Below are positions 37,812 to 47,159 of a stretch of 64,000 nt of DNA, one piece after another. The notes beneath the pieces are model-generated. The model saw only the letters and a program-made list of their open reading frames with translations, was not told where the DNA came from and ran no database searches. A program made the position numbers and the translations under genes. Each line of letters opens with the position of its first letter. Within the stretch, counting starts at the first letter, position 1. The DNA comes from CAZMNY01 sp964567745 (lineage in GTDB: Bacteria; Planctomycetota; Planctomycetia; Pirellulales; Pirellulaceae). The stretch lies in NCBI GenBank assembly GCA_964567745.1, contig CAZMNY010000003.1, forward strand, positions 124,001-188,000. The letters run 5' to 3'.

Positions 37812-39251
37812 ATGATGCCGCTCCCTATTTCATTTAAGAACGCCGTAGTCTGCCTATCAGCATTCGCATCGCTCTCTCTAACGACGCTGGCCTGGGCCGA
37901 ATCAGCAGATCGTCCCAACATCATCCTGATCATGGCCGACGACCTCGGCTATGGTGAATTGGGAAGCTACGGCCAGACGAAGATTCGCACGCCGCATCTC
38001 GACCGACTCGCACAAGGCGGCATGCGCTTTACGCAGCACTATACGAGCGCGCCGGTATGTGCGCCGGCTCGCTGCAGCCTGATGACAGGAAAGCACGGCG
38101 GCCACGCGATCGTTCGCGACAATTTTGAAATCGGCGCCTGGGACACGTATCGCGGGCAGCTCCCCTTACCTAAGAGCGAGAAGACGATGGCCGAAGTGCT
38201 CAAGGCTCGAGGCTACGCGACCGGTGCGTTTGGCAAATGGGGAATGGGCGAGGTCGGCTCAAGCGGCGATCCGCTCAAGCAGGGCTTTGATCGCTTCTTT
38301 GGATACAACTGCCAACGACACGCGCACAATTATTATCCGCGATACTTGGTCGACGACGCAGGCAAGCGAGAGCTGGACGGCAACGACCGCAAACCGACGG
38401 GAAAGCATTACGCTCCTCAACTGATCGCCGATGAGTTGCTCAAGTTCATTCGAACCAACCACGAGCGGCCCTTCTTTGTCTACTACCCATCCGTCATCCC
38501 GCACTTGGCCCTGCAGGCGCCGCCAGAGGACATCGAGGCCTACGCCGGGCAATGGAAAGAGACGCCGTATCGGGGCAAGAGCTACTTGCCTCACGACAAA
38601 CCGCGGGCGGCCTACGCCGCGATGATCAGTTTTCTCGACAAACAAGTCGGCCGCATTGTCACGCTGCTCGACGAACTTGAAGTGGCCGACAACACGGTCA
38701 TCCTGTTTACGTCGGACAACGGCGCCACGTTCCTCAAGGGCCAAGTCGATTTCGAGTTCTTCGATAGCGTCGATGGACTTCGCGGCCTCAAGGGCTCAGT
38801 CTATGAAGGCGGAATTCGAGTGCCGTTGATCGCCAATTGGCCCAAGCGAATTCAAGCCGGGACAGTAAGCGACCATCCGAGCGCCCATTACGACCTGATG
38901 GCCACGCTCGCCGATTTGGCCGGCGCGGACACGCCCAAGAGTGACGGAATCTCTTTTACACCGACGCTGCTAGGCCAAGCCGACAAACAGCCGCAACATT
39001 CCTACCTTGTCTGGGACTTTGCTGGCTATGGCGGTCAACTGGCGATTCGCGAAGGCAAGTGGAAGGGCGTTCAACGCAACTTGAAGAAGAATCCCAACTC
39101 GCCCTTCGAACTCTACGACCTCGAGGCGGATCGCGCGGAAACGAATAACCTGGCCAAGAAACATCCGGAGATCGCAAAACGCTTGGCTCAGCATCTGCTC
39201 GATGCCAGAGAAACGCCGGCAACGGCCCGCTTTCGCTTCGGAAAGTATTGA
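37812..39251 (+). CDS. Sulfatase (arylsulfatase A-like), exported
   Basis: A 479-residue exported sulfatase with a Sec signal (1-29, AWA-ES). MADDLGYGELG (41-51) provides the metal-binding Asp pair; C83-A-P-A-R is the formylglycine signature, followed by CSLMTGKH. GAFGKWGMG, VYYPSVIPHLALQAPPE, LFTSDNGATF and GLRGLKGSVYEGGIRVPLIANWP complete the active-site set, and the protein ends with the usual ELYDLEADRAETNNLA box. The Cys-type motif needs a formylglycine-generating enzyme encoded elsewhere. It begins 30 bases after the DUF1552 gene and may be read through from that operon. The likely substrate is a sulfated polysaccharide unit; subfamily assignment needs a SulfAtlas search. Confidence 0.95.
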   Translation: MMPLPISFKNAVVCLSAFASLSLTTLAWAESADRPNIILIMADDLGYGELGSYGQTKIRTPHLDRLAQGGMRFTQHYTSAPVCAPARCSLMTGKHGGHAIVRDNFEIGAWDTYRGQLPLPKSEKTMAEVLKARGYATGAFGKWGMGEVGSSGDPLKQGFDRFFGYNCQRHAHNYYPRYLVDDAGKRELDGNDRKPTGKHYAPQLIADELLKFIRTNHERPFFVYYPSVIPHLALQAPPEDIEAYAGQWKETPYRGKSYLPHDKPRAAYAAMISFLDKQVGRIVTLLDELEVADNTVILFTSDNGATFLKGQVDFEFFDSVDGLRGLKGSVYEGGIRVPLIANWPKRIQAGTVSDHPSAHYDLMATLADLAGADTPKSDGISFTPTLLGQADKQPQHSYLVWDFAGYGGQLAIREGKWKGVQRNLKKNPNSPFELYDLEADRAETNNLAKKHPEIAKRLAQHLLDARETPATARFRFGKY

Positions 39252-39258
39252 CTCGCGG

Positions 39259-39432
39259 CTAGCAGCCGACCAATTCGAGCTTTTTCAGCTTCTTGGCGTC
39301 GCAAAGGACCTTCTTACAATTCGCCATGCGGCTGCATTTTTTGCAGAAATGGGTCGGATTCGCTTCACGCTTGGCGAGCGTCTTGCGATCCGACTTCCGG
39401 CTCATTTTGAGGTCACAGAGTGATTTTGCCAT
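39259..39432 (-). CDS. Small conserved Cys/Lys-rich protein, 57 residues
   Basis: On the minus strand ATG 39432 opens a 57-residue frame ending at TAG 39259. It starts MAKSLCDLKMSRKSDRK and contains C30-K-K-C33 (HFCKKCSRMA), a second Cys pair C39...C44 and the ending KKLKKLELVGC. The spacing of Lys and Cys (CxxC, then KKVLCxxKKL) matches a family of tiny bacterial proteins that I recognise by pattern, with no assigned function. CxxC plus two later Cys suggest a small zinc ribbon. It is about 13% Cys and 28% Lys, very unlike the noncoding surroundings. It is convergent with the sulfatase at 37812. Confidence 0.78.
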   Translation of the reverse strand: MAKSLCDLKMSRKSDRKTLAKREANPTHFCKKCSRMANCKKVLCDAKKLKKLELVGC

Positions 39433-39622
39433 GAGAATCTTGCCAACTCATTCGCGCCAAAGCATTACCAAAAAACGACTTACGCCTAATTGATAATGAA
39501 ACTGAGATTCGATTTCATTAAGTATAGCGGGTGTGAGTTGGATGGCAAGTCGAAATTCGGGCCCTCGCGGGGCCAACGGGACGATTCGAAAACCTGACTC
39601 AACAGCAACGGCTGGACGAAAC

Positions 39623-41152
39623 ATGAACGTGATCACCCGGTACTGCTCGACGCTTCTCATTTGGCTGACGATTTCGAGCGGCGCGAGCCACGAAGTTTTC
39701 GGATCCGAGGACGCTGCCCTGCCCAAGGCGACGGCCAGGAAGCCTAACATCATTTTCATCCTCTCGGACGATTTGGGCTGGGGCGACCTGGGCTGTTACG
39801 GCCAGCGAAAAATCCAAACTCCGAATATCGATAGCCTGGCCGAACGTGGGATGCGATTTACGAATGCCTACGCCGGCAATTCAGTTTGCGCTCCGTCTCG
39901 ATCCTGTCTGATGCAGGGCCTTCATCCGGGCCACGCGCGAGTGCGCGGCAATTCGTACAAGTCATATCGAGAAGGCTTGCACAAGGATGACGTCACCGTG
40001 GCGGAGGTCCTAAACGATTCAGGGTATGCGACAGGTCTGTTTGGCAAATGGGGCCTGGGGCTCTCGGGGCAACCAGAGGCGATTCCCAACCGGCAGGGAT
40101 TCGACCAGTTCTTTGGATACCTCAACCAACGGAAAGCGCACAAGTACTATCCACCGTTCCTATGGGACCAAACGACTCGCGTCATGTTCCCTGCGCATGT
40201 GGGGCACGATCATCGTCAGCAGAGCAAGTACGACGAGCAGGGGCGCGTTCGACCCGCTGGAATCACCAACGTCAGTGAGGCAAGGTATTCCTTCGACGAG
40301 ATCCACAAACGGTCCTTGGATTTCGTGCGTCGCCACCGAGATGAACCCTTCTTCCTTTACTTGGCCCACACCATTCCGCACGGTCCGCTCATCGTGCCTG
40401 AGCTGGGCGAGTACCGAGAGAAGCCTTGGGCGACGGGACACAAAGAGTGGGCGGCCATGGTCGGTCGGCTCGACAGCGGCGTTGGCGAATTGATCGAAAC
40501 GTTGCGGCAACTCAAGATCGAAAAAGACACGATCATTCTTTTCGCGTCCGACAACGGCCACAGCTCACACGGTTACGAGCGTGACAAAAGCGAGGCGAAG
40601 ATCGGCGATCACTTTCAAAGCTTCGGCCCAACTCGAGGCCGCAAGGGCGACAGCTACGATGGCGCGTTTCGAGTGCCCGCGATCGCATGCTGGCCGGACA
40701 AGATCGCCTCGGGCCAAGTGAGCGACCACCCATGGGCCTTTTGGGATTTTCTGCCGACGGCAGCCGAGATTGCCGCCGCACCGACAAAGTCATTGCCGAA
40801 ACACGACGGCGTCTCGATCCTTCCCACGTTACTTGGCCAACCCGAAAAGCAGCGCAAACACGAGTTCCTATATTGGGAGTTCGACCAGAACCAAGCGGTC
40901 CGAACGGGCGACTGGTTCGCCCATCGCCGCAACGGAGGCGCAGTCGAACTGTATGACTTAAAGTCGGATCCTCAGCAGAAACGCAATCTTGCGGACGAGA
41001 ACCGGAATCTCGCGGATCGCGTGCTCGGCTGGATGCAACAATCGCATCGGCCGAGCGACGTTTGGCCTAGCCCAGGCGAATCGAACGAAGCGTTTCAAAG
41101 ACGGCTGCGGGCGGCCGGCATCGCGCCGCGCAAAGCGAACATCGATGGCTAG
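39623..41152 (+). CDS. Sulfatase (arylsulfatase A-like), exported
   Basis: A 509-residue exported sulfatase. The Sec signal spans about residues 1-27. Landmarks: SDDLGWGDLGCYG (48-60), C89-A-P-S-R as formylglycine site with SCLMQGLHPGH, GLFGKWGLG, YLAHTIPHGPL, LFASDNGHSSHG and GRKGDSYDGAFRVPAIACWP; the end has VELYDLKSDPQQKRNLA. GLQPGH-like and DNGHSS features place it with the multi-domain-free arylsulfatases common in marine planctomycetes. I use ATG 39623, the first start that gives a proper leader; two ATG upstream (39533 region) would add a polar extension. Substrate unknown. Confidence 0.94.
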   Translation: MNVITRYCSTLLIWLTISSGASHEVFGSEDAALPKATARKPNIIFILSDDLGWGDLGCYGQRKIQTPNIDSLAERGMRFTNAYAGNSVCAPSRSCLMQGLHPGHARVRGNSYKSYREGLHKDDVTVAEVLNDSGYATGLFGKWGLGLSGQPEAIPNRQGFDQFFGYLNQRKAHKYYPPFLWDQTTRVMFPAHVGHDHRQQSKYDEQGRVRPAGITNVSEARYSFDEIHKRSLDFVRRHRDEPFFLYLAHTIPHGPLIVPELGEYREKPWATGHKEWAAMVGRLDSGVGELIETLRQLKIEKDTIILFASDNGHSSHGYERDKSEAKIGDHFQSFGPTRGRKGDSYDGAFRVPAIACWPDKIASGQVSDHPWAFWDFLPTAAEIAAAPTKSLPKHDGVSILPTLLGQPEKQRKHEFLYWEFDQNQAVRTGDWFAHRRNGGAVELYDLKSDPQQKRNLADENRNLADRVLGWMQQSHRPSDVWPSPGESNEAFQRRLRAAGIAPRKANIDG

Positions 41153-41366
41153 CGGCGCCGCGAAGACTTGATTCATCCAACGAAAGAAACGTGCCGGCGT
41201 TTTCGGCTCGTAAGTCTTGACGGGCGGCTACGCTTTACCCGAAGAGGCAACAGACTCACCTCACGGCGTCATGATGCTAATTGCGGGCGATTACATCAAC
41301 AGGCCGCAAGCCCGTGGGGTTCTGTTGCGGCCGGCGCGGGATTGTCCCGCCGTCAGGCTATTCGGT

Positions 41367-41864
41367 TCAAGCGAACATGGGAGATTTGCCGGCGGCTCGT
41401 CGGGCGTCGCAAACTTGTCCGCGATGGGAGAGCCAGTGCATGCCGCCCATGAGAAAACACTGCCGCCAAGTGCCAAAGTTCTTGGCCCATTCCGGCGGCA
41501 CATTCTTGCTCGGCTGATCGAGCTCTTCTTCGCCGAGCGATTCGAGAAGCTGCTCCACCGCGCCGTGAATCTCGTAGTGCTTCTGCAAGACCTCATCAAA
41601 CGGTGGATACTTTTCGGCGTCGCCGACTGGCTCCGTTCCCATGTCAAACAACTCTTCCCATTCCGCGACCGGATTTGGTTCGCCGCGCATCAGATGCCAG
41701 AACAGATTGCCCTCGCCATACGTCATGTGCCCGAGCACCCAAAGCGGGTGGCAGCCGCCGTTGGAAGTGGGAAATGTCAGCGGCGCGTCTTGCATATCGA
41801 GCAGCAGAGGCATCACCATTTGGTCCGCTCGCAAAATCATCTTGAGAACCTCTTTCGACTCCAT
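41367..41864 (-). CDS. DinB superfamily protein
   Basis: A 165-residue four-helix protein of the DinB/YfiT-like metal-binding superfamily. The conserved blocks are CHPLWVLGHMTYGEGNLFW in the first third (the His of WVLGH is the first metal ligand) and the C-terminal MGGMHWLSHRGQVCDARRAAGK (the HxxxHRGQ pair gives the other two). These proteins bind Zn or Ni and many act as thiol-dependent transferases (bacillithiol or mycothiol type). ATG 41864 is preferred because AAGGGAAG lies just upstream; a longer frame to 41897 lacks one. Stand-alone gene on the minus strand, convergent with the sulfatase at 39623. Specific activity unknown. Confidence 0.85.
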   Translation of the reverse strand: MESKEVLKMILRADQMVMPLLLDMQDAPLTFPTSNGGCHPLWVLGHMTYGEGNLFWHLMRGEPNPVAEWEELFDMGTEPVGDAEKYPPFDEVLQKHYEIHGAVEQLLESLGEEELDQPSKNVPPEWAKNFGTWRQCFLMGGMHWLSHRGQVCDARRAAGKSPMFA

Positions 41865-42017
41865 GTTGTCTTCCCTTAAAGTGATGCGCGGATTCAAATA
41901 GGTGTCAAATTGTAGCGGGCAGATCAGAATTCGTGAAACGTACTGCGGCGCTCACGAGAGCAAGTCGAACAAACCACCACGCAAGCCTCAACAATGAGCA
42001 GGGGAATTCAGACCGCC

Positions 42018-42650
42018 ATGGAGCTGGAATCGCTAATCGGTTTTGCCTCAATCAGCTTTCTCTTGGCGATTTCACCCGGTCCCAGTTGGGCCTACGTCCT
42101 GTCGGCGGCAACCGCTCGCGAAAGCTCGGTGTCATCTTCGGCCGCCGCGATCCTAGGGAACGCCATCGGGATCATGGGGCACATTGTCTTGGCCTGTAGC
42201 GGCATCGCCCTGTTGCTCCAGTACAGCTCGACATTGTTCCTCACGGTGAAGCTGCTCGGTGCGTGCTACTTGATCTATCTTGGGATCCGGCTGATTTGCA
42301 GTTCCCAAAAGCCCGACGCGACCACTCAAAGCCGTGTCTCGTTTGCCAAGACGGTGCGCGGCGGCGTGATGGTTAATCTACTCAACCCCAAAGTCTCGAT
42401 CTTGATGTTGGCCCTGCTGCCTCAGTTTGTCGACGCGAATTCGAGCGGAGTCAGCGTGGCGTTGCAAACCATTTGCTACGGCGCGATCCATGTGGTGCTG
42501 GCGTCGATCGTCCTATCCTCATTGGCGTCGGTCGTCATTCTGTCGCGACGGCGGAGGCCGGCCAGACTTGGGCGCGACTCAAAGTGGCTCCGCTCACTCG
42601 CGGGCGGCTGTCTAGTCCTGCTAGGACTCAAACTCGTGTTGTCGAAATAG
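42018..42650 (+). CDS. LysE/RhtB family amino-acid exporter
   Basis: A 210-residue inner-membrane protein with the family signature FLLAISPGPSWAYVLSAA in the first helix (about 11-28), a second helix with GNAIGIMGH, LLGACYLIYLGIRL near 80-95, a cytoplasmic loop, then GGVMVNLLNPKVSILMLALLPQFV (the second conserved box) and two more helices. Six helices in total match LysE exporters of amino acids or homoserine lactones. ATG 42018 opens right before the first helix; an ATG eight codons upstream (41994) is possible. Preceded by the divergent DinB gene and followed by a sulfatase gene after 63 bases. Confidence 0.9.
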   Translation: MELESLIGFASISFLLAISPGPSWAYVLSAATARESSVSSSAAAILGNAIGIMGHIVLACSGIALLLQYSSTLFLTVKLLGACYLIYLGIRLICSSQKPDATTQSRVSFAKTVRGGVMVNLLNPKVSILMLALLPQFVDANSSGVSVALQTICYGAIHVVLASIVLSSLASVVILSRRRRPARLGRDSKWLRSLAGGCLVLLGLKLVLSK

Positions 42651-42713
42651 CCAAGTCACGTAGCCGAGGCAATTGCTGAGGACTAAAGTAGTACGCATTC
42701 GACGACTCTCCGC

Positions 42714-44516
42714 ATGAAAATCCTTGGATGCACTATGGTCCGCACTATGGTCCGCACTATCTGCCTCATTTGCTTGGCTTCTTTCGCCACTTCGCTTGCC
42801 GCCTCGCCCGTGATTGCGAGATCGAGCGATCGTCCGAATGTGATTGTGATTCTGACCGACGATCAGGGATGGGGCGACTTAAGCCTCAACGGCAACACGA
42901 ATCTCGCGACTCCAAACATCGACGGCCTGGCTGCGGCGGGCCTTCAGTTTGATCGATTCTTTGTCTGCCCCGTCTGTTCGCCAACACGGGCAGAGTTCCT
43001 GACGGGACGATACCATTCGCGCAGCGGCGTCTTCAGCACGTCGGCCGGCGGGGAGCGAATCGACTTGGACGAGATGACGATTGCCGAGACGTTTCGCAAA
43101 GCCGGATACGCGACGGGCGCCTTTGGAAAGTGGCACAACGGGATGCAGTATCCCTACCACCCTAACGGCCGTGGATTCGACGAATACTACGGGTTTTGCT
43201 CGGGGCACTGGGGCGACTATTTCAGCCCGCCGCTTGAACACAATGGCAAGCTCGTTCGGGGCAGCGGCTTCGTCATCGACGACTTCACGAACCGGGCGAT
43301 CGAGTTCATGGAGAAGCATCGCGATCAGCCCTTTTTCGCATACCTTCCGTTCAACACGCCTCACTCGCCGATGCAAGCTCCCGAGCGATTCTGGAAGAAG
43401 TTCAAGGACGCCAACTTGGAAATGCGACACCGCGACCCCAAACGTGAAAAGATCGAACACACGCGAGCCGCCTTGGCGATGTGCGAGAACATCGATTGGA
43501 ACGTCGGCCGCATATTGAAGAAATTGGACGAGTGGCAGATCGCGGAAAATACGATCGTGGTCTACTTCTGCGACAACGGACCCAACGGTTCTCGTTGGAA
43601 TGGAGACATGAAGGGCCGCAAAGGGTCGACGGACGAAGGAGGCGTTCGCTCGCCGCTGTTGATTCGCTGGCCAAATCACGCACCCGCAGGCAAAAAAATC
43701 GAGCCAATTGGCGCGGCGATCGACCTGCTCCCCAGCCTGGCGGCGCTCTGCAATATTCAAGTCGCAAGCAAGAAACCGCTCGACGGCATCGACCTCAGTC
43801 CCGTGATCTTGGGAAAGCGAGATACGATGCCAGACCGAACGATTTTCTCACATTGGCGAGGCCGAGTCAGCGCGCGTACGCAAACGTATCGGCTCGACAA
43901 CGCAGGCAAGTTATTCAACCTCGCCCGTGACCCGGGTCAGCGCAATGACGTCAGCAAGAAGCATCCGAAAATCACTGCGAAGCTACGAAGCCAAGTCGAT
44001 GCGTGGAAAAGCAACGTCATGGCGGAGGACACGCGTGCGAATCGCACCTTCCCGATCGGACACCGCGACTATCGCTACACGCAAATTCCAGCTCGCGATG
44101 GCGTTCCAACTGGCGAAGTCAAGCGTTCCAATCGGTTCCCGAATTGCAGCTACTTCCTCAACTGGGTCAATCCAGACGACACGATCGAGTGGAATGCCGA
44201 TGTCGCGGAATCGGGCCGGTATCAAGTCGACATCTTCTACGCCTGCCCGGCGGACGATGTCGGATCGGAGGTTGAACTGTCGATCAACGGCGCAGCGCTC
44301 CGCAGCAAGATCACCCAAGCTCACGACGCGCCCGTTCGCGGCGGCGAACATGATTTGCTCAAGCGGCAAGAATCGTACGTCAAGGACTTTCGCCGAATGA
44401 CGATGGGAACAGTCGAGCTCAAGAAAGGGAAAGGCCCGCTATTGCTCAAAGCACTCAACATGCCAGGCAAACAAGTGATGGAGTTTCGGCTGCTTCAATT
44501 CATACGACTTGACTGA
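42714..44516 (+). CDS. Sulfatase with C-terminal beta-sandwich extension, exported
   Basis: A 600-residue exported sulfatase. The leader contains a duplicated MVRT (from a 12-bp DNA repeat at 42731-42760), so translation could begin at residue 1, 8 or 12. [13 protein letters not shown] (48-60) and C88-S-P-T-R with [13 protein letters not shown] are the active-site start; [36 protein letters not shown] and [20 protein letters not shown] follow. After the catalytic domain (to about residue 430) an extra segment of about 150 residues with [32 protein letters not shown] looks like a carbohydrate-binding-type beta-sandwich. That suggests a polymeric sulfated glycan as substrate. Cys-type enzyme needing formylglycine maturation. 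Confidence 0.94.
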   Translation: MKILGCTMVRTMVRTICLICLASFATSLAASPVIARSSDRPNVIVILTDDQGWGDLSLNGNTNLATPNIDGLAAAGLQFDRFFVCPVCSPTRAEFLTGRYHSRSGVFSTSAGGERIDLDEMTIAETFRKAGYATGAFGKWHNGMQYPYHPNGRGFDEYYGFCSGHWGDYFSPPLEHNGKLVRGSGFVIDDFTNRAIEFMEKHRDQPFFAYLPFNTPHSPMQAPERFWKKFKDANLEMRHRDPKREKIEHTRAALAMCENIDWNVGRILKKLDEWQIAENTIVVYFCDNGPNGSRWNGDMKGRKGSTDEGGVRSPLLIRWPNHAPAGKKIEPIGAAIDLLPSLAALCNIQVASKKPLDGIDLSPVILGKRDTMPDRTIFSHWRGRVSARTQTYRLDNAGKLFNLARDPGQRNDVSKKHPKITAKLRSQVDAWKSNVMAEDTRANRTFPIGHRDYRYTQIPARDGVPTGEVKRSNRFPNCSYFLNWVNPDDTIEWNADVAESGRYQVDIFYACPADDVGSEVELSINGAALRSKITQAHDAPVRGGEHDLLKRQESYVKDFRRMTMGTVELKKGKGPLLLKALNMPGKQVMEFRLLQFIRLD

Positions 44517-44615
44517 GAAGGCGACGTTCTAACCTTACCGTCACCGCTTCGCTTCCGATGGGTCGCTGACGTCCATCCCGATCGCCGCCGCACACGCTCC
44601 CGAGAGAACTGACCA

Positions 44616-46109
44616 TTGGAATCTTCAACAGACGGCGCGCTGACGCCGACATCGTTGCTGAAGCGACACTTTGGTCATAGTTCGTTTCGAGCACAGCAGG
44701 AGCGCATCATCAACCGCGTTCTCGCGGGCGGGCATTCCCTTGTGATCATGCCGACGGGTATGGGCAAGTCGGTCTGTTTTCAAATCCCGGCTCTGATGCA
44801 CGCGGCGAAAGAACAGGGAACGGGCATCGCCTGTCGATCGATTACGCTTGTCATCTCACCCTTGATCGCGTTGATGAAAGATCAAGTCGATGCATTGAGT
44901 CGCAAAGGGACTTCGGCCGTCTTCATCAACTCGTCGTTATCGCGAGTTGAGCGGGAGACGCGTTACCGCCAAGTCGGCGAGGGTAAGTTTGACCTGCTCT
45001 ACGTAACGCCCGAACGATTTCGCAAGGCCGATTTCCTGGAAGTGCTGCGCAAACGCAAAGTGCAATTACTGGCGGTGGACGAGGCCCATTGTATTAGTGA
45101 ATGGGGGCACGACTTTCGGCCCGATTATACTCGGCTCGCCGAGATCCGTCGCGAAGTGGGTAATCCAACCACGATCGCGTTAACCGCAACCGCGACGCCC
45201 GACGTTCAGCGAGACATCGTCAAACAACTGGATCTGCAGGGCCAAGAGGTTCGCTTGTTTCACGAGGGGATCGACCGGCCGAATCTCGCGCTTGACGTTA
45301 TCGAGGTTTGGGACGATGACGAAAAGCTCGAGCACATTCTCAATGTGGCGGATCGGCACGCGGGAAGCGGCATCGTTTACTTCACGCTGATTCGAAAGCT
45401 GGCGGAGTTCAGCGAGAGACTGTGGGACATGAGGAAACCCCACTTGGTCTATCATGGCGATCTGCCGACGAAACAACGGCGGCGCCTACAGGAGCAGTTC
45501 ATGCAGGAAGATGAACACATCGTTCTTGCTACAAACGCCTTCGGCATGGGTATCGACAAGGAAGACATTCGTTTCGTCGTTCACGCGGATCTTCCAGGCT
45601 CAATGGAATCGTACTATCAAGAAATCGGTCGAGCAGGACGAGACGGCAACCCCTCGCAATGCACGCTGCTCTACGACCAGCGCGATTTAGCGACGCAGAT
45701 GGAGTTCATGCAGTGGAGCAATCCCGGCGCGGAGTTCTATGAACGAGTTTACGATTTGCTGCAGCATGAATTTGAAAAGGTGGACGCGTTTGGGATCGAG
45801 TGGCTTCGGGAGAAGCTTCATCATCGCAACAAACACGATCGTCGATTGGAGACGTCGCTGGCAATGCTCGATCGATACGGCGTTATCTCAGGCTCGCTCG
45901 CCCCTTTGAAAGTGCGAGTTGTCGCGGGCCTGCCGCCGCAACTCAAAGATGAAGATCAGCACGAGGCAAAGCGATCGCGGGACCAGCAGAAACTCTATTC
46001 GCTCGTGCAGTACGTCAAATGCGAGTCGGATCGCAAAGCCTTTATTCACGAGTACTTCGGGCTGCCAAGCGATGGCCGGCCGGAAGCGGTCGATGTCGAT
46101 TCGCCCTAG
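44616..46109 (+). CDS. recQ: RecQ family ATP-dependent DNA helicase, short form
   Basis: A 497-residue 3'-5' DNA helicase of the RecQ family. Helicase motifs in order: FRAQQE (motif 0, near 24), MPTGMGKS (Walker A, near 45), ISPLIALMKDQV, VDEAHCISEWGHDFRP (DEAH, near 155), LTATATP, a YHGDLP segment, ATNAFGMGIDKEDIRFVVH and QEIGRAGRDG. After the helicase core there is a winged-helix-like segment and a final QYVKCESDRKAFIHEYFGL, a remnant of the RecQ zinc site with a single Cys; HRDC is absent. It starts at TTG 44616, because no ATG precedes motif 0 in this frame. Expected to act in recombinational repair. E. coli RecQ is about 610 residues, so this is clearly shorter. Confidence 0.93.
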   Translation: MESSTDGALTPTSLLKRHFGHSSFRAQQERIINRVLAGGHSLVIMPTGMGKSVCFQIPALMHAAKEQGTGIACRSITLVISPLIALMKDQVDALSRKGTSAVFINSSLSRVERETRYRQVGEGKFDLLYVTPERFRKADFLEVLRKRKVQLLAVDEAHCISEWGHDFRPDYTRLAEIRREVGNPTTIALTATATPDVQRDIVKQLDLQGQEVRLFHEGIDRPNLALDVIEVWDDDEKLEHILNVADRHAGSGIVYFTLIRKLAEFSERLWDMRKPHLVYHGDLPTKQRRRLQEQFMQEDEHIVLATNAFGMGIDKEDIRFVVHADLPGSMESYYQEIGRAGRDGNPSQCTLLYDQRDLATQMEFMQWSNPGAEFYERVYDLLQHEFEKVDAFGIEWLREKLHHRNKHDRRLETSLAMLDRYGVISGSLAPLKVRVVAGLPPQLKDEDQHEAKRSRDQQKLYSLVQYVKCESDRKAFIHEYFGLPSDGRPEAVDVDSP

Positions 46110-46205
46110 GCCCGTTAATGGGGCGGTCCCTTCGCGGTTAGTGAGATGAGCCGGGTGCAACGCTAAGGATGACGCCCCGTTCGACACAAGCAAATGGAAA
46201 TAAGA

Positions 46206-47102
46206 ATGCACATTGCCGTCACTGGTGCGAGCGGACTCGTCGGCTCGCAGCTAACACATCTACTACTTGAGAATGGCCATCGCGTGACGCGAATGGTGCG
46301 CCGCGAGCCGAGCGGCGACGACGAAGTTCGCTGGGATCCCACGGCAGAATCATTCGACGCGAGCAGCCTCGACGGCGTCGATGCGGTCGTCCATCTGGCT
46401 GGTGAGAATATTGGCGAGGGACGCTGGAACGCGGCAAAAAAGAAAGCGATGCGAGCAAGTCGAGTCGACGCGACTCGGGTCTTGTGCGACGGCTTGGCCA
46501 ACATGATCAATCCTCCGAAAACGCTGGTTTGCGCGTCGGCCATCGGATTTTATGGCGAGCGCGGCGACGAATCGATGACAGAAGACTGCCCGCCCGGCGA
46601 GGGATTCTTGGCGGATCTTGTTCGCGACTGGGAACAGGCGTCTGCGTCGGCCGTAGCGGCAGGGATTCGAGTTGTTACGCTTCGGCTTGGCGTTTTGCTG
46701 AGCCTCGACGGCGGCGCTTTGGCCAAGATGATCACACCTTTCAAACTGTGCGCCGGTGGAAAAGTCGGCGATGGAAAACAGTATTGGAGCTGGATGTCGA
46801 TCGACGATGCAGCGGGCGTGATTTTGCATTCGCTCGTCACCGAAGAGCTCGCTGGCCCCGTCAACGCAGTGGCACCAAACGCAGTCACCAACCTTAGCTT
46901 TACCAAAACGTTGGGCGGTGTACTCCACCGGCCGACGATCGTGCCGATGCCGGCATTCATGGCCAAGATAGCATTGGGCGAGATGGCCGAAGAGCTCCTG
47001 CTGACGAGCACACGGGTGGTGCCAACGAAGCTAATCGAGTCGGGCTACGTTTTTAAGCACGCCGAACTCAAGGACGCTCTAGAGCATTTAATCAACGGCT
47101 AG
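46206..47102 (+). CDS. TIGR01777-type NAD(P)-dependent epimerase (SDR family)
   Basis: A 298-residue extended short-chain dehydrogenase. IAVTGASGLVGSQL (residues 2-15) is the Rossmann dinucleotide loop; VVHLAGENIGEGRWN (near 62) and SAIGFYGERGDE (near 110) are the diagnostic boxes of the TIGR01777 epimerase group (SDR39U1 type, E. coli YfcH). FLADLVRDWEQAS and LRLGVLLSLDGGALAKM follow in the expected order, as does the WSWMSIDDAAG box. The true substrate of this group is not established. GGAA seven bases before ATG 46206 decides it over the ATG at 46194. It lies 97 bases after recQ on the same strand. Confidence 0.93.
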   Translation: MHIAVTGASGLVGSQLTHLLLENGHRVTRMVRREPSGDDEVRWDPTAESFDASSLDGVDAVVHLAGENIGEGRWNAAKKKAMRASRVDATRVLCDGLANMINPPKTLVCASAIGFYGERGDESMTEDCPPGEGFLADLVRDWEQASASAVAAGIRVVTLRLGVLLSLDGGALAKMITPFKLCAGGKVGDGKQYWSWMSIDDAAGVILHSLVTEELAGPVNAVAPNAVTNLSFTKTLGGVLHRPTIVPMPAFMAKIALGEMAEELLLTSTRVVPTKLIESGYVFKHAELKDALEHLING

Positions 47103-47159
47103 GCGAATCGTCGAATGAGCGCGAGTTTGTTCTCGCAACCCCGCGAGCATTCGCATCGA

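Noticed and set aside
41217..41879. Plus-strand 220-codon frame over the DinB gene
   Set aside because: The minus strand carries the conserved DinB metal-ligand boxes and a good ribosome site; the plus-strand translation has no recognisable pattern.
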